Source: Candidatus Nomurabacteria bacterium
GTDB lineage: Bacteria; Patescibacteriota; Minisyncoccia; Phycocordibacterales; SBAW01
Length of the DNA: 19,489 bases
Direction of reading: 5' to 3'
NCBI GenBank assembly: GCA_943349675.1
Contig: CALQZN010000011.1
Coordinates: 1-19,489, forward strand
The position numbers and the translations under genes are program-made. The first letter of the stretch is position 1. Each line of letters begins with the position of its first letter. The notes below the pieces were generated by a model, which saw nothing but the letters and a program-made list of their open reading frames with translations, was not told where the DNA came from and did no database searches. Below, piece after piece: positions 1 to 8,107 of the stretch.

Positions 1-39
1 TGATAAATATACAGCTCATGCTGGGGATAAAATTCTTTT
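1..39. other. Short intergenic edge, no recognised feature
   Basis: These 39 bases lie downstream of the stop codon of the M23 peptidase gene and run to the window edge. They are AT-rich, and I see no stable hairpin followed by a T-run on either strand, so no terminator can be called. Confidence 0.5.
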
Positions 40-1284
40 TTAGAGCCCCGGCAAATACGACATTGGGTCCAGGTATGCGTTGGGTGCTGCGTACGGTATG
101 TATGCAGTGTACCCACTATTGCAGGTGTAATTTTTAAACTGTACTGCGCTCGATGCATACACGGTAAAGTGCAGGTGTGGCCCTGTTGCGTACCCAGTGT
201 CGCCTGAGTAGCCAAGCGTTTCGCCGGTGGCGACACGCTGTCCCTTAACTACGGCAATGCTCGAGAGATGTGCGTACAGTGTGGTGAGGCCGTTGTCGTG
301 TTTAACTAGTGCCCACTTGCCGTATTGGCAGTTTTTGACTGTACCTTGATTTATCTCTTGTACAGTTCCCCCGAGTGCTGCGCGCACGGGGGTGCCAATA
401 GACGCTCTAAAGTCTACGCCGTTGTGGGTGCCAGAGGTGTAGAGTCGCCTTGCATCCACGGTGCCACCAAATTGTTGCGTGATAGTGACAGAGCCAAGCG
501 GCCAGTTAAGTATGCCGCGAGAAGGGCTTGGTGCTGCGCTGGTATCGGCTGTGCCCAAGCTTGCTGCAAGTCGATACAGTTCTGCCTCAAATACTGCTTG
601 TTCGGCCTTTTTTTGTGCAATGAGTGTTTGGTAGTTTGCCTCTTTACTTTTGGTTTGCTGCAGTAGTGTGTTTTGTTCATCGCGCGCAATCGCAAGTGTT
701 TTTTGTTGTTGAGCTAACTGTCTCTGAAGGTTTGCTAAGTCTGCGCGTTTTTGCTCTGCGCTGCTTTTGCTTACAGTAAGATTGCCTTTAAGGTCGGAGA
801 GTTCCAGCGACTTGTCGTGGAGCGCTTGCCGCAGTGCTGCCAGAGATGTTGCTTGGTCAAAAAAAGACGACAATGTTCCTCCACCAAAAAGCACAAGGGC
901 AACGGGCTCTTGGTCGAGCATGTCTAACTGCCGCAGTGACCCGGCTATCTGTCCACGCACCAGGTCCATCTTGCTTGCTGTGGTTGAGATGTTTCCAGAA
1001 AGCGTATGTATTTCTTTATCTTTTTTACCTATCTCGGTGTTGGTAAGACTGATGCTCTTGGTAGTTTTTTGAATGTTTAAATTAAAACCCGTAACCGTAT
1101 TTTGGAGCGTTTGTTTTTGTTGGCTCGTGGCGTTAAGCTCACCCGTCAACTGCTCTATTTCTTTTTGGAGTTTTGCTATCTGCGCGTTACTCTCTTCTAT
1201 GCGTGTTTGGACAGACTCATTTGTTTGCGCGTGTGCAGGTATTGCCACCAGCAAAAGTAAAAAAGAAAGTAACAGATTGCCCAT
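40..1284 (-). CDS. Secreted coiled-coil M23 murein endopeptidase, EnvC-like
   Basis: Probable exported peptidoglycan peptidase of 414 aa. Residues 1-20 form a signal peptide (hydrophobic core, then AHA-Q). Residues about 21-125 and 150-240 are rich in Q, K, E and L and look like two coiled-coil stretches, as in EnvC/PcsB-type proteins. After a short Ser/Pro/Ala linker, the C-terminal 260-414 region is an M23 (LytM) domain. The zinc ligands are present: H287 and D291 in an HxxxD motif, H338 in YAHLS, and H370/H372 in HLH, so it should be active rather than degenerate. M23 enzymes cut peptide cross-bridges, and EnvC-like forms act in or regulate wall splitting at division. C319 and C388 could form a disulfide outside the membrane (inference). 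The gene is last in the wall-synthesis run, 9 nt after gltX. AAAGGG abuts the ATG, too close for a normal Shine-Dalgarno. Confidence 0.9.
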   Translation of the reverse strand: MGNLLLSFLLLLVAIPAHAQTNESVQTRIEESNAQIAKLQKEIEQLTGELNATSQQKQTLQNTVTGFNLNIQKTTKSISLTNTEIGKKDKEIHTLSGNISTTASKMDLVRGQIAGSLRQLDMLDQEPVALVLFGGGTLSSFFDQATSLAALRQALHDKSLELSDLKGNLTVSKSSAEQKRADLANLQRQLAQQQKTLAIARDEQNTLLQQTKSKEANYQTLIAQKKAEQAVFEAELYRLAASLGTADTSAAPSPSRGILNWPLGSVTITQQFGGTVDARRLYTSGTHNGVDFRASIGTPVRAALGGTVQEINQGTVKNCQYGKWALVKHDNGLTTLYAHLSSIAVVKGQRVATGETLGYSGDTGYATGPHLHFTVYASSAVQFKNYTCNSGYTAYIPYAAPNAYLDPMSYLPGL

Positions 1285-1293
1285 CCCTTTACT

Positions 1294-2622
1294 TTAAAGC
1301 ACGTGGGATGCTTGCGCAATGCGCTCGAGCGTTTTTTCTTTACCCAATAGGGCGCACAGTGCAAAAGGGTCTGGTGATTTTTCTTTACCCGACAGTGCCA
1401 CTCGCATAGGCCACAGTACCCCGCTCCTGCCCTGCTCTGTTGCGTAAGGAAATACCGCTTCTTTCGCTCTTTCGGCAGTAAAATTCTCGTGCGGCAACGC
1501 TTCCAGTATCTCTAGTACTTTTTGTAGGTGTTGTTTTGCCACGCTTGCATCTACTTTAGCGCCCTGAAGCAACAGTTCTGGAGCGTACGTGACCTCGTCT
1601 TCCATAAACGCAAACTCTCCGTCTGTTATAGCCTGCAAGGCTTCCCCTAACGTTTGTGAGCGCTCGCGCAGCAAGGAAATTATTTTACCAAGATACTGTG
1701 GCGTCGGTCTCTTCCCCGCAAAAGCAGTAAGGCGTTGAGTAAACTCATCATCTGAGAGTTTTTTGAGGTGTTCGTGGTTAAACCAGCGCATCTTTGTCTC
1801 GTCAAATATTGCGCCGGATTTTTGTAGCTTGTCTATAGAAAACTGCTCTATAAGTTCATCCAATGTAAACAACTCTTCCTCAGTGCCAGGGTTCCATCCC
1901 AGGAACGCCAGATAGTTAATCATTCCTTCGGGGATAAATCCTTGCGCACGGTAGTTTTCTATTGATGCACCATGTTTGCGTTTTGAGAGCTTGGTACGGT
2001 CTGGGGCCAAAATAAGTGGAAAGTGTGCATACGTAGGTCGCTCAAATCCAAGAGCTTCCAATATGAGGATTTGCCTTGGAGTGTTAGAAATATGTTCCTC
2101 TGCACGCAATACGTGTGTTACTCCTGCATCGCCGTCATCCACTACTACGGCAAAATGGTATAAAGGATCGTCAATTGCGCGTGCAATAACAAAATCGCCC
2201 AAGTCTGTTGTGTCTATGGTGACGGACCCACGAATAAGATCGTCGAAGGTAATGCTGGTCCCAGGGTTTTTAAGGCGCACAACTTCTACCTCCTTAGAAG
2301 GGTCATCTTTTTTTGACTCTTTTGAAATGTAGGCTTTACCGGAAGCGACCAAGGATTTTAGGAGTTCTTTATGGCGTTCTATGTGCTCAGATTGTCGATA
2401 TTTTTGGTCTGGAATGAGTCCGCACCATTCAAAATCTTGCCAGATAGCGTCAACCCATTCTTCTTTATTGCGCTCGCGGTCAGTATCTTCGATGCGGACA
2501 AAATAGGTACCCCCATGTTGTTTTGCAAAGATATAGTTAAACAACGCGGTGCGTACCGTGCCTATATGCATTTGCCCCGTGGGAGATGGGGCTATTCGGG
2601 TAATAATTTTTTTAGGATTCAT
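1294..2622 (-). CDS. gltX: Glutamyl-tRNA synthetase
   Basis: Class I aminoacyl-tRNA synthetase of 442 aa that charges tRNA with glutamate in the cytoplasm. The HIGH signature appears as HIGT at residues 19-22 after APSPTG. The KMSKS loop is KLSKR at 211-215, followed by KHGAS as is typical of GluRS. The FVRIEDTDRER block at 41-51 is also characteristic. The Cys-based zinc site of some bacterial GluRS (near residue 98 in E. coli) is missing, replaced by a Ser/Lys-rich segment. It is slightly shorter than the usual 465-490 aa. The ATG overlaps the 3' end of murG by 11 nt, so translation is probably coupled. Whether it also mischarges tRNA-Gln cannot be decided here. Confidence 0.95.
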   Translation of the reverse strand: MNPKKIITRIAPSPTGQMHIGTVRTALFNYIFAKQHGGTYFVRIEDTDRERNKEEWVDAIWQDFEWCGLIPDQKYRQSEHIERHKELLKSLVASGKAYISKESKKDDPSKEVEVVRLKNPGTSITFDDLIRGSVTIDTTDLGDFVIARAIDDPLYHFAVVVDDGDAGVTHVLRAEEHISNTPRQILILEALGFERPTYAHFPLILAPDRTKLSKRKHGASIENYRAQGFIPEGMINYLAFLGWNPGTEEELFTLDELIEQFSIDKLQKSGAIFDETKMRWFNHEHLKKLSDDEFTQRLTAFAGKRPTPQYLGKIISLLRERSQTLGEALQAITDGEFAFMEDEVTYAPELLLQGAKVDASVAKQHLQKVLEILEALPHENFTAERAKEAVFPYATEQGRSGVLWPMRVALSGKEKSPDPFALCALLGKEKTLERIAQASHVL

Positions 2623-3742
2623 GGGAGAGTGCGATGTCGAGCAGTGCTGTAGCTATTGCGTGTGCGGCATCAGGGCGGCCAAACTGCCTGGCTGCCGTGC
2701 TCATGGCGTGTGCGATGTCTTTGTTGTCGAAGATGCGATTAACTTCCGACGCAAGTAGCCCGGGGGTGAGGTTGTTTTGCTGTATCACTACTGCTGCCCC
2801 ACCACGAGCATATGAATAGGCATTTTTTGTTTGATCATGCGATATAGGTTCGGGTATTGGTACCAAAATAGACGGCAAACCCCATGTTGCTATCTCAAAA
2901 ATACTCCCCGCCCCTGCGCGCGAAATCGCGAGTGACGCAACCCCGGCAGACATTCGCACCGCCAAGTCGTTTAAGTAGCCAAAAGGTTTGTACCGGTCAA
3001 GCAGCGCTTTATCGGTCACCACCACTTTTGCCCGTGAAGCGATGTCGTCTATGTTTGCCTTACCTGTTTGATGGATTATTTGATATTTTTTAAGCAGCTC
3101 CGGTAATGCGTCGAGCACTGCTTCGTTGAGTGCTTGAGCGCCTTGCGAGCCACCCCACACCAATATGACCGGCATTTCAGGTACAAGTTTTAAAAACTCA
3201 TACGCACCCTCGCGCGCAGGGAGCAGTACTGACTTGCGCAGAGGGTTGCCAGTGTACGCAACCTTACCTTCTGGAAAATATTTTGCTGCTTCGGGGAACG
3301 ATAATGCAACTTTGACCGCAAACTTACCTGCCCAGCGGTTGACCCGGCTTGGTTCTGCGTCAGTTGCATAAATAACTACAGGGATACGGAAAAAACGTGC
3401 TGCAAGCAGCGTCGGGAAGCTCCCAAACCCTCCTGTTGCAAACACTACGTCAGGGTACAAAAAGAAAATACGCACACTGGCTCGGATGACACCCCAGAGG
3501 GTTTTAAATGAGTCAATAAAATTTAAAATAGAAAAGTAGTTGCGTACTTTGCCGGCCGCCGTGGGGACAAATGTAATGTTGTTTGCCAGCAACATGTCAC
3601 GGTCGTAGGGGTCGGGGGCGGCATAGTACAGGTTTGGCTCAAGGAGTTTGCGTTCGCGTACGACGTCTTGTATTGCCTCGGCAACAGCAATAAGCGGATA
3701 AAAATGCCCCCCACTGCCCCACCCTGTAAATAAAATTTTCAT
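2612..3742 (-). CDS. murG: MurG, lipid II-forming N-acetylglucosaminyltransferase
   Basis: GT28-family enzyme of 376 aa that transfers GlcNAc from UDP-GlcNAc to lipid I on the inner face of the membrane, making lipid II. The N-terminal glycine loop that binds the lipid diphosphate is GWGSGGH at 7-13, against the more usual GGTGGH, so it is slightly divergent. Further on are GGSQGA and SRAGAGSIFE followed by HDQTKNA, the UDP-GlcNAc-binding signatures of the C-terminal half. Length is normal for the family (about 350-375). The ATG overlaps the ftsW/rodA stop as ATGA, and the gene sits just after mraY and the SEDS gene, the expected order of a division/cell-wall cluster. murC does not follow; gltX does. 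Confidence 0.95.
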   Translation of the reverse strand: MKILFTGWGSGGHFYPLIAVAEAIQDVVRERKLLEPNLYYAAPDPYDRDMLLANNITFVPTAAGKVRNYFSILNFIDSFKTLWGVIRASVRIFFLYPDVVFATGGFGSFPTLLAARFFRIPVVIYATDAEPSRVNRWAGKFAVKVALSFPEAAKYFPEGKVAYTGNPLRKSVLLPAREGAYEFLKLVPEMPVILVWGGSQGAQALNEAVLDALPELLKKYQIIHQTGKANIDDIASRAKVVVTDKALLDRYKPFGYLNDLAVRMSAGVASLAISRAGAGSIFEIATWGLPSILVPIPEPISHDQTKNAYSYARGGAAVVIQQNNLTPGLLASEVNRIFDNKDIAHAMSTAARQFGRPDAAHAIATALLDIALSHES

Positions 3743-4851
3743 ACGTGTTGTTCTTTAGTGTGCATTCGTTTAGAGACGCTCAATATTATACCTACCTCGG
3801 CCAACGACAGTGCAAGCGCTGTGCCACCATGAGATACGAAGATAAGAGGCATCCCCACCAGGGGCACCAAGCCTATAGTAGAAGCAATGTTTACAAACGA
3901 TTGCCCGACAATGAGTATAACAAGTCCAACAACCAAGAGTCCACCAAACATGTCAGGTGCGCGTGCTGCAATGCGCAGGCCCAAAATGCCAAAGGTGCCA
4001 AACAGTATGACCAAAAGCGTGCTGCCTACAAACCCAAATTCCTCTCCTGCCACGGCAAAAATAGAATCCCCAATAGGTTCCGGCAAGTACGAGAATTTTT
4101 GGATACTTTGTCCAAACCCTCTACCTGTCATTTGCCCAGAGCCCACAGCAATAAGTGACTGTTGTATTTGGTAGCCTGCACCACGGGGGTCGGCTGACTG
4201 GTCAAAAAAAGTGTGTATACGATCTGACACGTGCGGGTAGTACAAAGCAGCGCCGCCAACAGCCACAATACCAAGCAACGCCAGCCCTCCTAAGTGCAGC
4301 AACCTCCCGCCTGCAGCAAACAGTATGCCAGCACTTGCTATACCCAAGACAACTACCCCGTCGGTGTTGGGTTGGAGCAACAAAAGCACAGCGCCGCTGC
4401 CAGCAATAAGGAGTAGAGGTACTAGGCCTCCCTGGAAGGTGTTTACTACCTTGGCTTTGCTGGAATATACCGCTGCTAAAAAAAGAACAGTGGCAAATTT
4501 TAAAATTTCTTCTGGCTGGAACGAAAACCCACCGATACTAACCCACCTTGCTGCGCCTTTAAGCGACAAGCCAACATGGGGCACAAACGTAAGGATAGTT
4601 AAAAAAAGAGCGAACGCAAAAAAATATGGGGTGTATGGTTTCCAAATGCGATAGTCGATGCGAGAAAAAAATATAAGCGCAACCCCGCCGCATACAAGCC
4701 CGAGCAATAGTTGGCTTACTGCTACTGAAGTAAACGTGGCGCCGCTGCCTCGTGCAAGAAGTCCTAGTGCTGCAGAGGTAAAAATAAGCAGCCCAAAAAT
4801 AATAATTGCACAGACGGCAAGTAAAAAAGGCGTGTCGATACTTTTTTTCAC
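3739..4851 (-). CDS. ftsW: SEDS-family peptidoglycan glycosyltransferase, FtsW/RodA type
   Basis: Polytopic membrane protein of 370 aa that polymerises lipid II into glycan strands together with a class B PBP (not in this window). I chose the GTG at 4851. It overlaps the mraY stop as GTGA and directly precedes KKSIDTPFLL and the first membrane segment; the upstream in-frame ATG at 4932 would add 27 unrelated residues inside mraY. About 9-10 hydrophobic segments are visible. The SEDS core is clear: GRGFGQSIQK near 243-252, then LPEPIGDSIFAVAGEE near 256-270 with the catalytic-type Asp at about D262. Late motifs GMPLIFVSHGG match the family's GLPLPFiSyGG. Divergent points are QPEE for the usual QPSE near 112, and PNTDG where PDfG is common near 161. 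FtsW rather than RodA is favoured by the mraY-murG context, but sequence alone does not settle it. Confidence 0.88.
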   Translation of the reverse strand: MKKSIDTPFLLAVCAIIIFGLLIFTSAALGLLARGSGATFTSVAVSQLLLGLVCGGVALIFFSRIDYRIWKPYTPYFFAFALFLTILTFVPHVGLSLKGAARWVSIGGFSFQPEEILKFATVLFLAAVYSSKAKVVNTFQGGLVPLLLIAGSGAVLLLLQPNTDGVVVLGIASAGILFAAGGRLLHLGGLALLGIVAVGGAALYYPHVSDRIHTFFDQSADPRGAGYQIQQSLIAVGSGQMTGRGFGQSIQKFSYLPEPIGDSIFAVAGEEFGFVGSTLLVILFGTFGILGLRIAARAPDMFGGLLVVGLVILIVGQSFVNIASTIGLVPLVGMPLIFVSHGGTALALSLAEVGIILSVSKRMHTKEQHV

Positions 4852-5912
4852 AGCAGTGCAACGGACATACCAATAATGGCAGCAAGTACGCCGACTATCC
4901 AGTATCGCATCACCACTTTGTACGGTGGCCACCCGAGTGCCTCAAAGTGGTGATGGAGTGGCGCAATTTTGAGTATCTTGACGCCAAATATTTTTTTACC
5001 CACCACTTGTACAATATTTGACGCTACGGTTGCGACAAGAAGTATAGCAATAAGTGGCAAAACAGAGACCCCTTCCCCTCCACCTAAGGTATCGGTCAAA
5101 AAAGCAATCACTACAAGTGCCAGCGTGAGACCCATGGTGCCCGTCTCTGATAAATAAAACCGTGCAGGTGGGATGTTAAACCACAAAAATGCAAGTAATC
5201 CGCCTGATATGGCGGCTGCAAGTGCGGCGATGTCCATTTGATTTTGAAAAAAAGCTATACTCGCGTAGGCGGCAAATATGGTTGCAAAAACACCTCCTGC
5301 TAAACCGTCGATGCCATCAATTACGCCACCTGCGTATATAAACAATGCGACCAATACAAAAAACGGGACAAACCACAGCCCTAGCTCGAGTGTCCCTGTT
5401 ATAAACGGAAAAGATATGGAAGATACATCAAGCTTGTAGTAAAACCAACACGCTGACAAAAAAGAAATGACGGTTACTACCCCCAGACGTATGCGTATGG
5501 ATAACCCGGCTTTACCTTGTACTTCAAAAAGGTCGTCTATCAGTCCTACCAGCGAGCCAAGTGCGAGTGCGGCCAGCGGTACCCATGTTTGGTTGCGACT
5601 GATAAAAGCAAGGGTATCAAACTCGTCAGGAAACATGGTCGACAACAACGACAAAAGTCCTGCGGTCAACAACACGCTCCCCCACACTACAACACCACCA
5701 AAACGAGGCGTCCCCACCTCTCTTGTTTTGTGCAGCTGGTTAAAAGTGCTGGCGGGCGTGCCGTCCAAAGCAATCTTCCCTGCTTTTGGCTTCCACATCC
5801 TGTGTTGATACAAAAAATGGGTCAAAAAGGGCGTAACTCCTACGCCAACTAAAAAGGCTATAACAGCGGGTACAAATAAGCGCATTGCTTCTATGGTGTT
5901 TAAGGTGTTCAT
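4848..5912 (-). CDS. mraY: MraY, phospho-MurNAc-pentapeptide translocase
   Basis: Integral membrane enzyme of 354 aa that transfers phospho-MurNAc-pentapeptide from UDP to undecaprenyl phosphate, forming lipid I. Family marks visible: HKTREVGTPRFGG at 61-73 (family H..K.GTPTMGG), the catalytic Asp pair in GLIDD at 123-127, DGIDGLAGG from D199, and PLHHHFEALGW near the C-terminus, the histidine box that separates MraY from WecA/TagO. About ten hydrophobic segments fit the family. Unusually, the Asn residues that normally precede the third Asp (N..NLTDGLDGLA) are replaced (YAGGVIDG). The start ATG at 5912 overlaps the dacA stop as ATGA; an internal ATG at residue 10 is an alternative start. The 3' end overlaps the next gene as GTGA. 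Confidence 0.95.
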   Translation of the reverse strand: MNTLNTIEAMRLFVPAVIAFLVGVGVTPFLTHFLYQHRMWKPKAGKIALDGTPASTFNQLHKTREVGTPRFGGVVVWGSVLLTAGLLSLLSTMFPDEFDTLAFISRNQTWVPLAALALGSLVGLIDDLFEVQGKAGLSIRIRLGVVTVISFLSACWFYYKLDVSSISFPFITGTLELGLWFVPFFVLVALFIYAGGVIDGIDGLAGGVFATIFAAYASIAFFQNQMDIAALAAAISGGLLAFLWFNIPPARFYLSETGTMGLTLALVVIAFLTDTLGGGEGVSVLPLIAILLVATVASNIVQVVGKKIFGVKILKIAPLHHHFEALGWPPYKVVMRYWIVGVLAAIIGMSVALL

Positions 5913-6811
5913 TGGGATTCATTAGTACGGATAGCGTGTGCAAGTGTGCGTATGTCGTCAAAGCGACCTTGTTCGGTCGACCCTAAAACTACTGCGACAA
6001 GCGGATGGCCTATCTCGATATCAAATATAACAACTAAATTACCGCCCGCTAAGTCGGTGTAGCCAGTTTTGGCACCAATAAATCCTGGCAAACTCGACAG
6101 CGGTAGTGTGGTGGCAACAGCCGAGAGTGTGCGGGTGCCACTTTGTACCGTTACTTTGCGGTTGGTGGTTAAGCTAAAGTAATCTGGGTACTCTTTGTAA
6201 AAGGTTGCTGCAAGACGAGCTACATCGTAGGCCGAGCCGTACGCCCCGGCCGAGTCGCGGCTAAGGTCTAGCCCTGTTGGGTTAAGAAAGTATGTTTTAG
6301 TGAGGCCGAGTTTGTTTGCCATGTCGTTCATGGCGGTGAGGTAGTTGCTACCTAAACTGGCAGCTGCTGCAGCCATTGCGTCGTTTGATGAGGCAACGAG
6401 TCCAAGTTTAAGGAGGTCAAAAAGGGAGAGTGTGTCGCCGGCTCGCAGACCCAAGTCGCCATCTGCATCTAAATCCTTTTTTGTTATCTGCACAGAAGTG
6501 TTTGCAGCCATTTGTCCCAACACTACCTCTGCGGTCATGAGTTTGGTCAAAGATGCAAGCGGCAGCTGCTTTTGCGCATTTTTTGCAAATAGTATGCGGC
6601 CGTTGGTAGGGTCGTACAATATTGCTGCTTTGGCTTTGAGAAGATTCTCGTCGAGTATCAGCGGTGCAGGAAAAGTTGTGGTAACGATAGGTTTCGCCAT
6701 TTGTCTATGCAACAGTGACACCATAACTACCCCACTACCAAAAGCAAACACTACCAATCCAATTGATATAACTGCTGCAGAAAGTGACTGGCCTAGGTAC
6801 GTAATATTCAT
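5909..6811 (-). CDS. dacA: D-alanyl-D-alanine carboxypeptidase, peptidase S11
   Basis: Penicillin-binding protein 5-type DD-carboxypeptidase of 300 aa. It should remove the terminal D-Ala from wall pentapeptides and so limit cross-linking. All three active-site motifs are present: SxxK as S87-LTK90, SxN as S141-S-N143, and KTG at 248-250. Residues about 11-33 form one hydrophobic segment that likely anchors the protein with its domain outside. The C-terminal beta domain and amphipathic anchor of E. coli PBP5 are absent, so it is a minimal S11 enzyme tethered at the N-terminus. The ATG overlaps the scpB stop as ATGA and the stop overlaps mraY as ATGA. The gene symbol is by family resemblance. 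Confidence 0.9.
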   Translation of the reverse strand: MNITYLGQSLSAAVISIGLVVFAFGSGVVMVSLLHRQMAKPIVTTTFPAPLILDENLLKAKAAILYDPTNGRILFAKNAQKQLPLASLTKLMTAEVVLGQMAANTSVQITKKDLDADGDLGLRAGDTLSLFDLLKLGLVASSNDAMAAAAASLGSNYLTAMNDMANKLGLTKTYFLNPTGLDLSRDSAGAYGSAYDVARLAATFYKEYPDYFSLTTNRKVTVQSGTRTLSAVATTLPLSSLPGFIGAKTGYTDLAGGNLVVIFDIEIGHPLVAVVLGSTEQGRFDDIRTLAHAIRTNESQ

Positions 6812-7359
6812 GCGGTTTCTGGTGCTGTGCTGCGATATGTAGCTTCTAGCGCGGTAAGCTTGTTTTGTACAGCCATGTAGTCTGGTAAGTCGCTCATGTG
6901 TGTGACGCCGAGTGTGGCGAGTGTTTCGGTAGTTGCCTCGTATACAAACCCACTGCGGGTGTTTTTTGTCCCTGCTGTTTTTTGTATAAGGCCGCGCATT
7001 AAAAGAGTGCGTACGGTTTGAGATGAATTAACGCCGCGGATAAAGTCTATCTCGCTACGGCTGAGTGGCCCGCGGTAGAGTATTGCGGCCAATACTTCGA
7101 GCCCTGCCCTGCCGATGTCTCGCGAGTAGTCTTGTTTGCGTATACGCTCGACCAACTGTGTGGCAGCTGGGGCAACACGCAACTCCACTGTTGTGCCATC
7201 GTCAACTAATACTATGCCGCGGCTGCCTTGACGCAGTGACTGTAGTGCTTCTTCTACATCTGCCACGCTACAATCAAGCATTTGTGCAATGTCACTACGG
7301 CTCTGTGGTTTGCCTAGTGCAAACAGCAAAGCTTCTATATGTACAGCGAGATCATTCAT
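6808..7359 (-). CDS. scpB: ScpB, condensin accessory (kleisin-binding) protein
   Basis: Protein of 183 aa with the tandem winged-helix ScpB fold. It begins MNDLAVHIEALLFALGKP, typical of ScpB (an early hydrophobic helix, then a winged helix with helical DIAQMLDC). RAGLEVLAAILYRGPLSRSEIDFIRGVNS matches the well-conserved second half (LETLAIIAY.QPITR.EI..IRGV.). ScpB dimers bind the ScpA kleisin and so join the SMC ring that compacts and segregates the chromosome. I took the ATG at 7359, which overlaps the scpA stop by 8 nt; an upstream start at 7413 would add 18 unconserved residues inside scpA. The smc gene is not in the window. Confidence 0.92.
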   Translation of the reverse strand: MNDLAVHIEALLFALGKPQSRSDIAQMLDCSVADVEEALQSLRQGSRGIVLVDDGTTVELRVAPAATQLVERIRKQDYSRDIGRAGLEVLAAILYRGPLSRSEIDFIRGVNSSQTVRTLLMRGLIQKTAGTKNTRSGFVYEATTETLATLGVTHMSDLPDYMAVQNKLTALEATYRSTAPETA

Positions 7360-8092
7360 AGGTGGGTGTGGACACAGAGTCAGACTCCAGCATAATATCG
7401 CCGAAATGCTCACCCTGGTTTGCTTTTATTATACCCTGCTTCACCAACTCCAACAGTGCCAAGAAACTCACAATAATGTTATAGCGTGCCTCCATACTTG
7501 TGCCCGAGGCCTGTCCGCCCTGGGCGGAGAACTCTTTAAACGACAGACGAAAGGCAGATGATATACGTGCCGAAAGTTTTTCAATGGTTTCTTCTATGGA
7601 CGCTATTTTTTTGACTTCCACTTTAGGTAGCGAAAGTGATGTTGGAAACCCATCTATCAAACTTTGTGCCGCACTGCGTAGCGAGTCAAATGTAATGCTC
7701 GGGTCGAATATAAACATGGGTTCCGGATCTGGGGCGCTCCCCTCCAAAAGCATAGGCGCCTCCGTACTGCCCAATGTGCGCGCTGTGTCTTTAATCAGTT
7801 GGTACAAAGCTAAGCGATACTCAAGCTCTTTAATATCGCGCGACTCCTCGGGAGACAAGTCGAGTGTGGGTAGTAGTGAACGGGATTTAATTAAAAGAAG
7901 TGTTGCGGCGAGTGATATAAATTCGGCCGTCTCTTCGACTGGCATCTCATGCATCGCATTGATGCGAGCGATGTACTCGTCGGTGACTTGCGCAAGCGAA
8001 ATATCGTTTATCAAAAGCTTGCGCTTTTCTATCAAATCAAGCAAAAGGTCCAAAGGGCCTTCGTATACGGGAGTTTTTACAGTAAGAGGCAT
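7352..8092 (-). CDS. scpA: ScpA, segregation/condensation kleisin
   Basis: Kleisin subunit of the SMC-ScpAB condensin, 246 aa. The N-terminal block YEGPLDLLLDLIEKRKLLINDI near residues 9-30 is the ScpA signature that contacts the SMC neck, followed by VTDEYIARI and AEFISLAATLLLIKSRSLLP. The C-terminal half is a helical/winged-helix region with a conserved-looking FLALLELVKQG. I chose the ATG at 8092, just before the conserved block. Another in-frame ATG at 8161 would run through a branched inverted repeat and add 23 unconserved residues. No Shine-Dalgarno precedes the start. It is the first gene of the segregation-plus-cell-wall run. Confidence 0.92.
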   Translation of the reverse strand: MPLTVKTPVYEGPLDLLLDLIEKRKLLINDISLAQVTDEYIARINAMHEMPVEETAEFISLAATLLLIKSRSLLPTLDLSPEESRDIKELEYRLALYQLIKDTARTLGSTEAPMLLEGSAPDPEPMFIFDPSITFDSLRSAAQSLIDGFPTSLSLPKVEVKKIASIEETIEKLSARISSAFRLSFKEFSAQGGQASGTSMEARYNIIVSFLALLELVKQGIIKANQGEHFGDIMLESDSVSTPTYE

Positions 8093-8107
8093 GGGTATTG
8101 AAGCAAA

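Noticed and set aside
4852..4932. Upstream in-frame ATG that would extend the SEDS protein by 27 aa
   Set aside because: The extra residues lie inside mraY and do not resemble a SEDS N-terminus; the GTG at 4851 gives a GTGA overlap with the mraY stop.
3739..8092. Alternative genetic code with TGA as glycine (as in some CPR groups)
   Set aside because: TGA ends ftsW/rodA, mraY, dacA, scpB and scpA at expected lengths, so the standard bacterial code holds.
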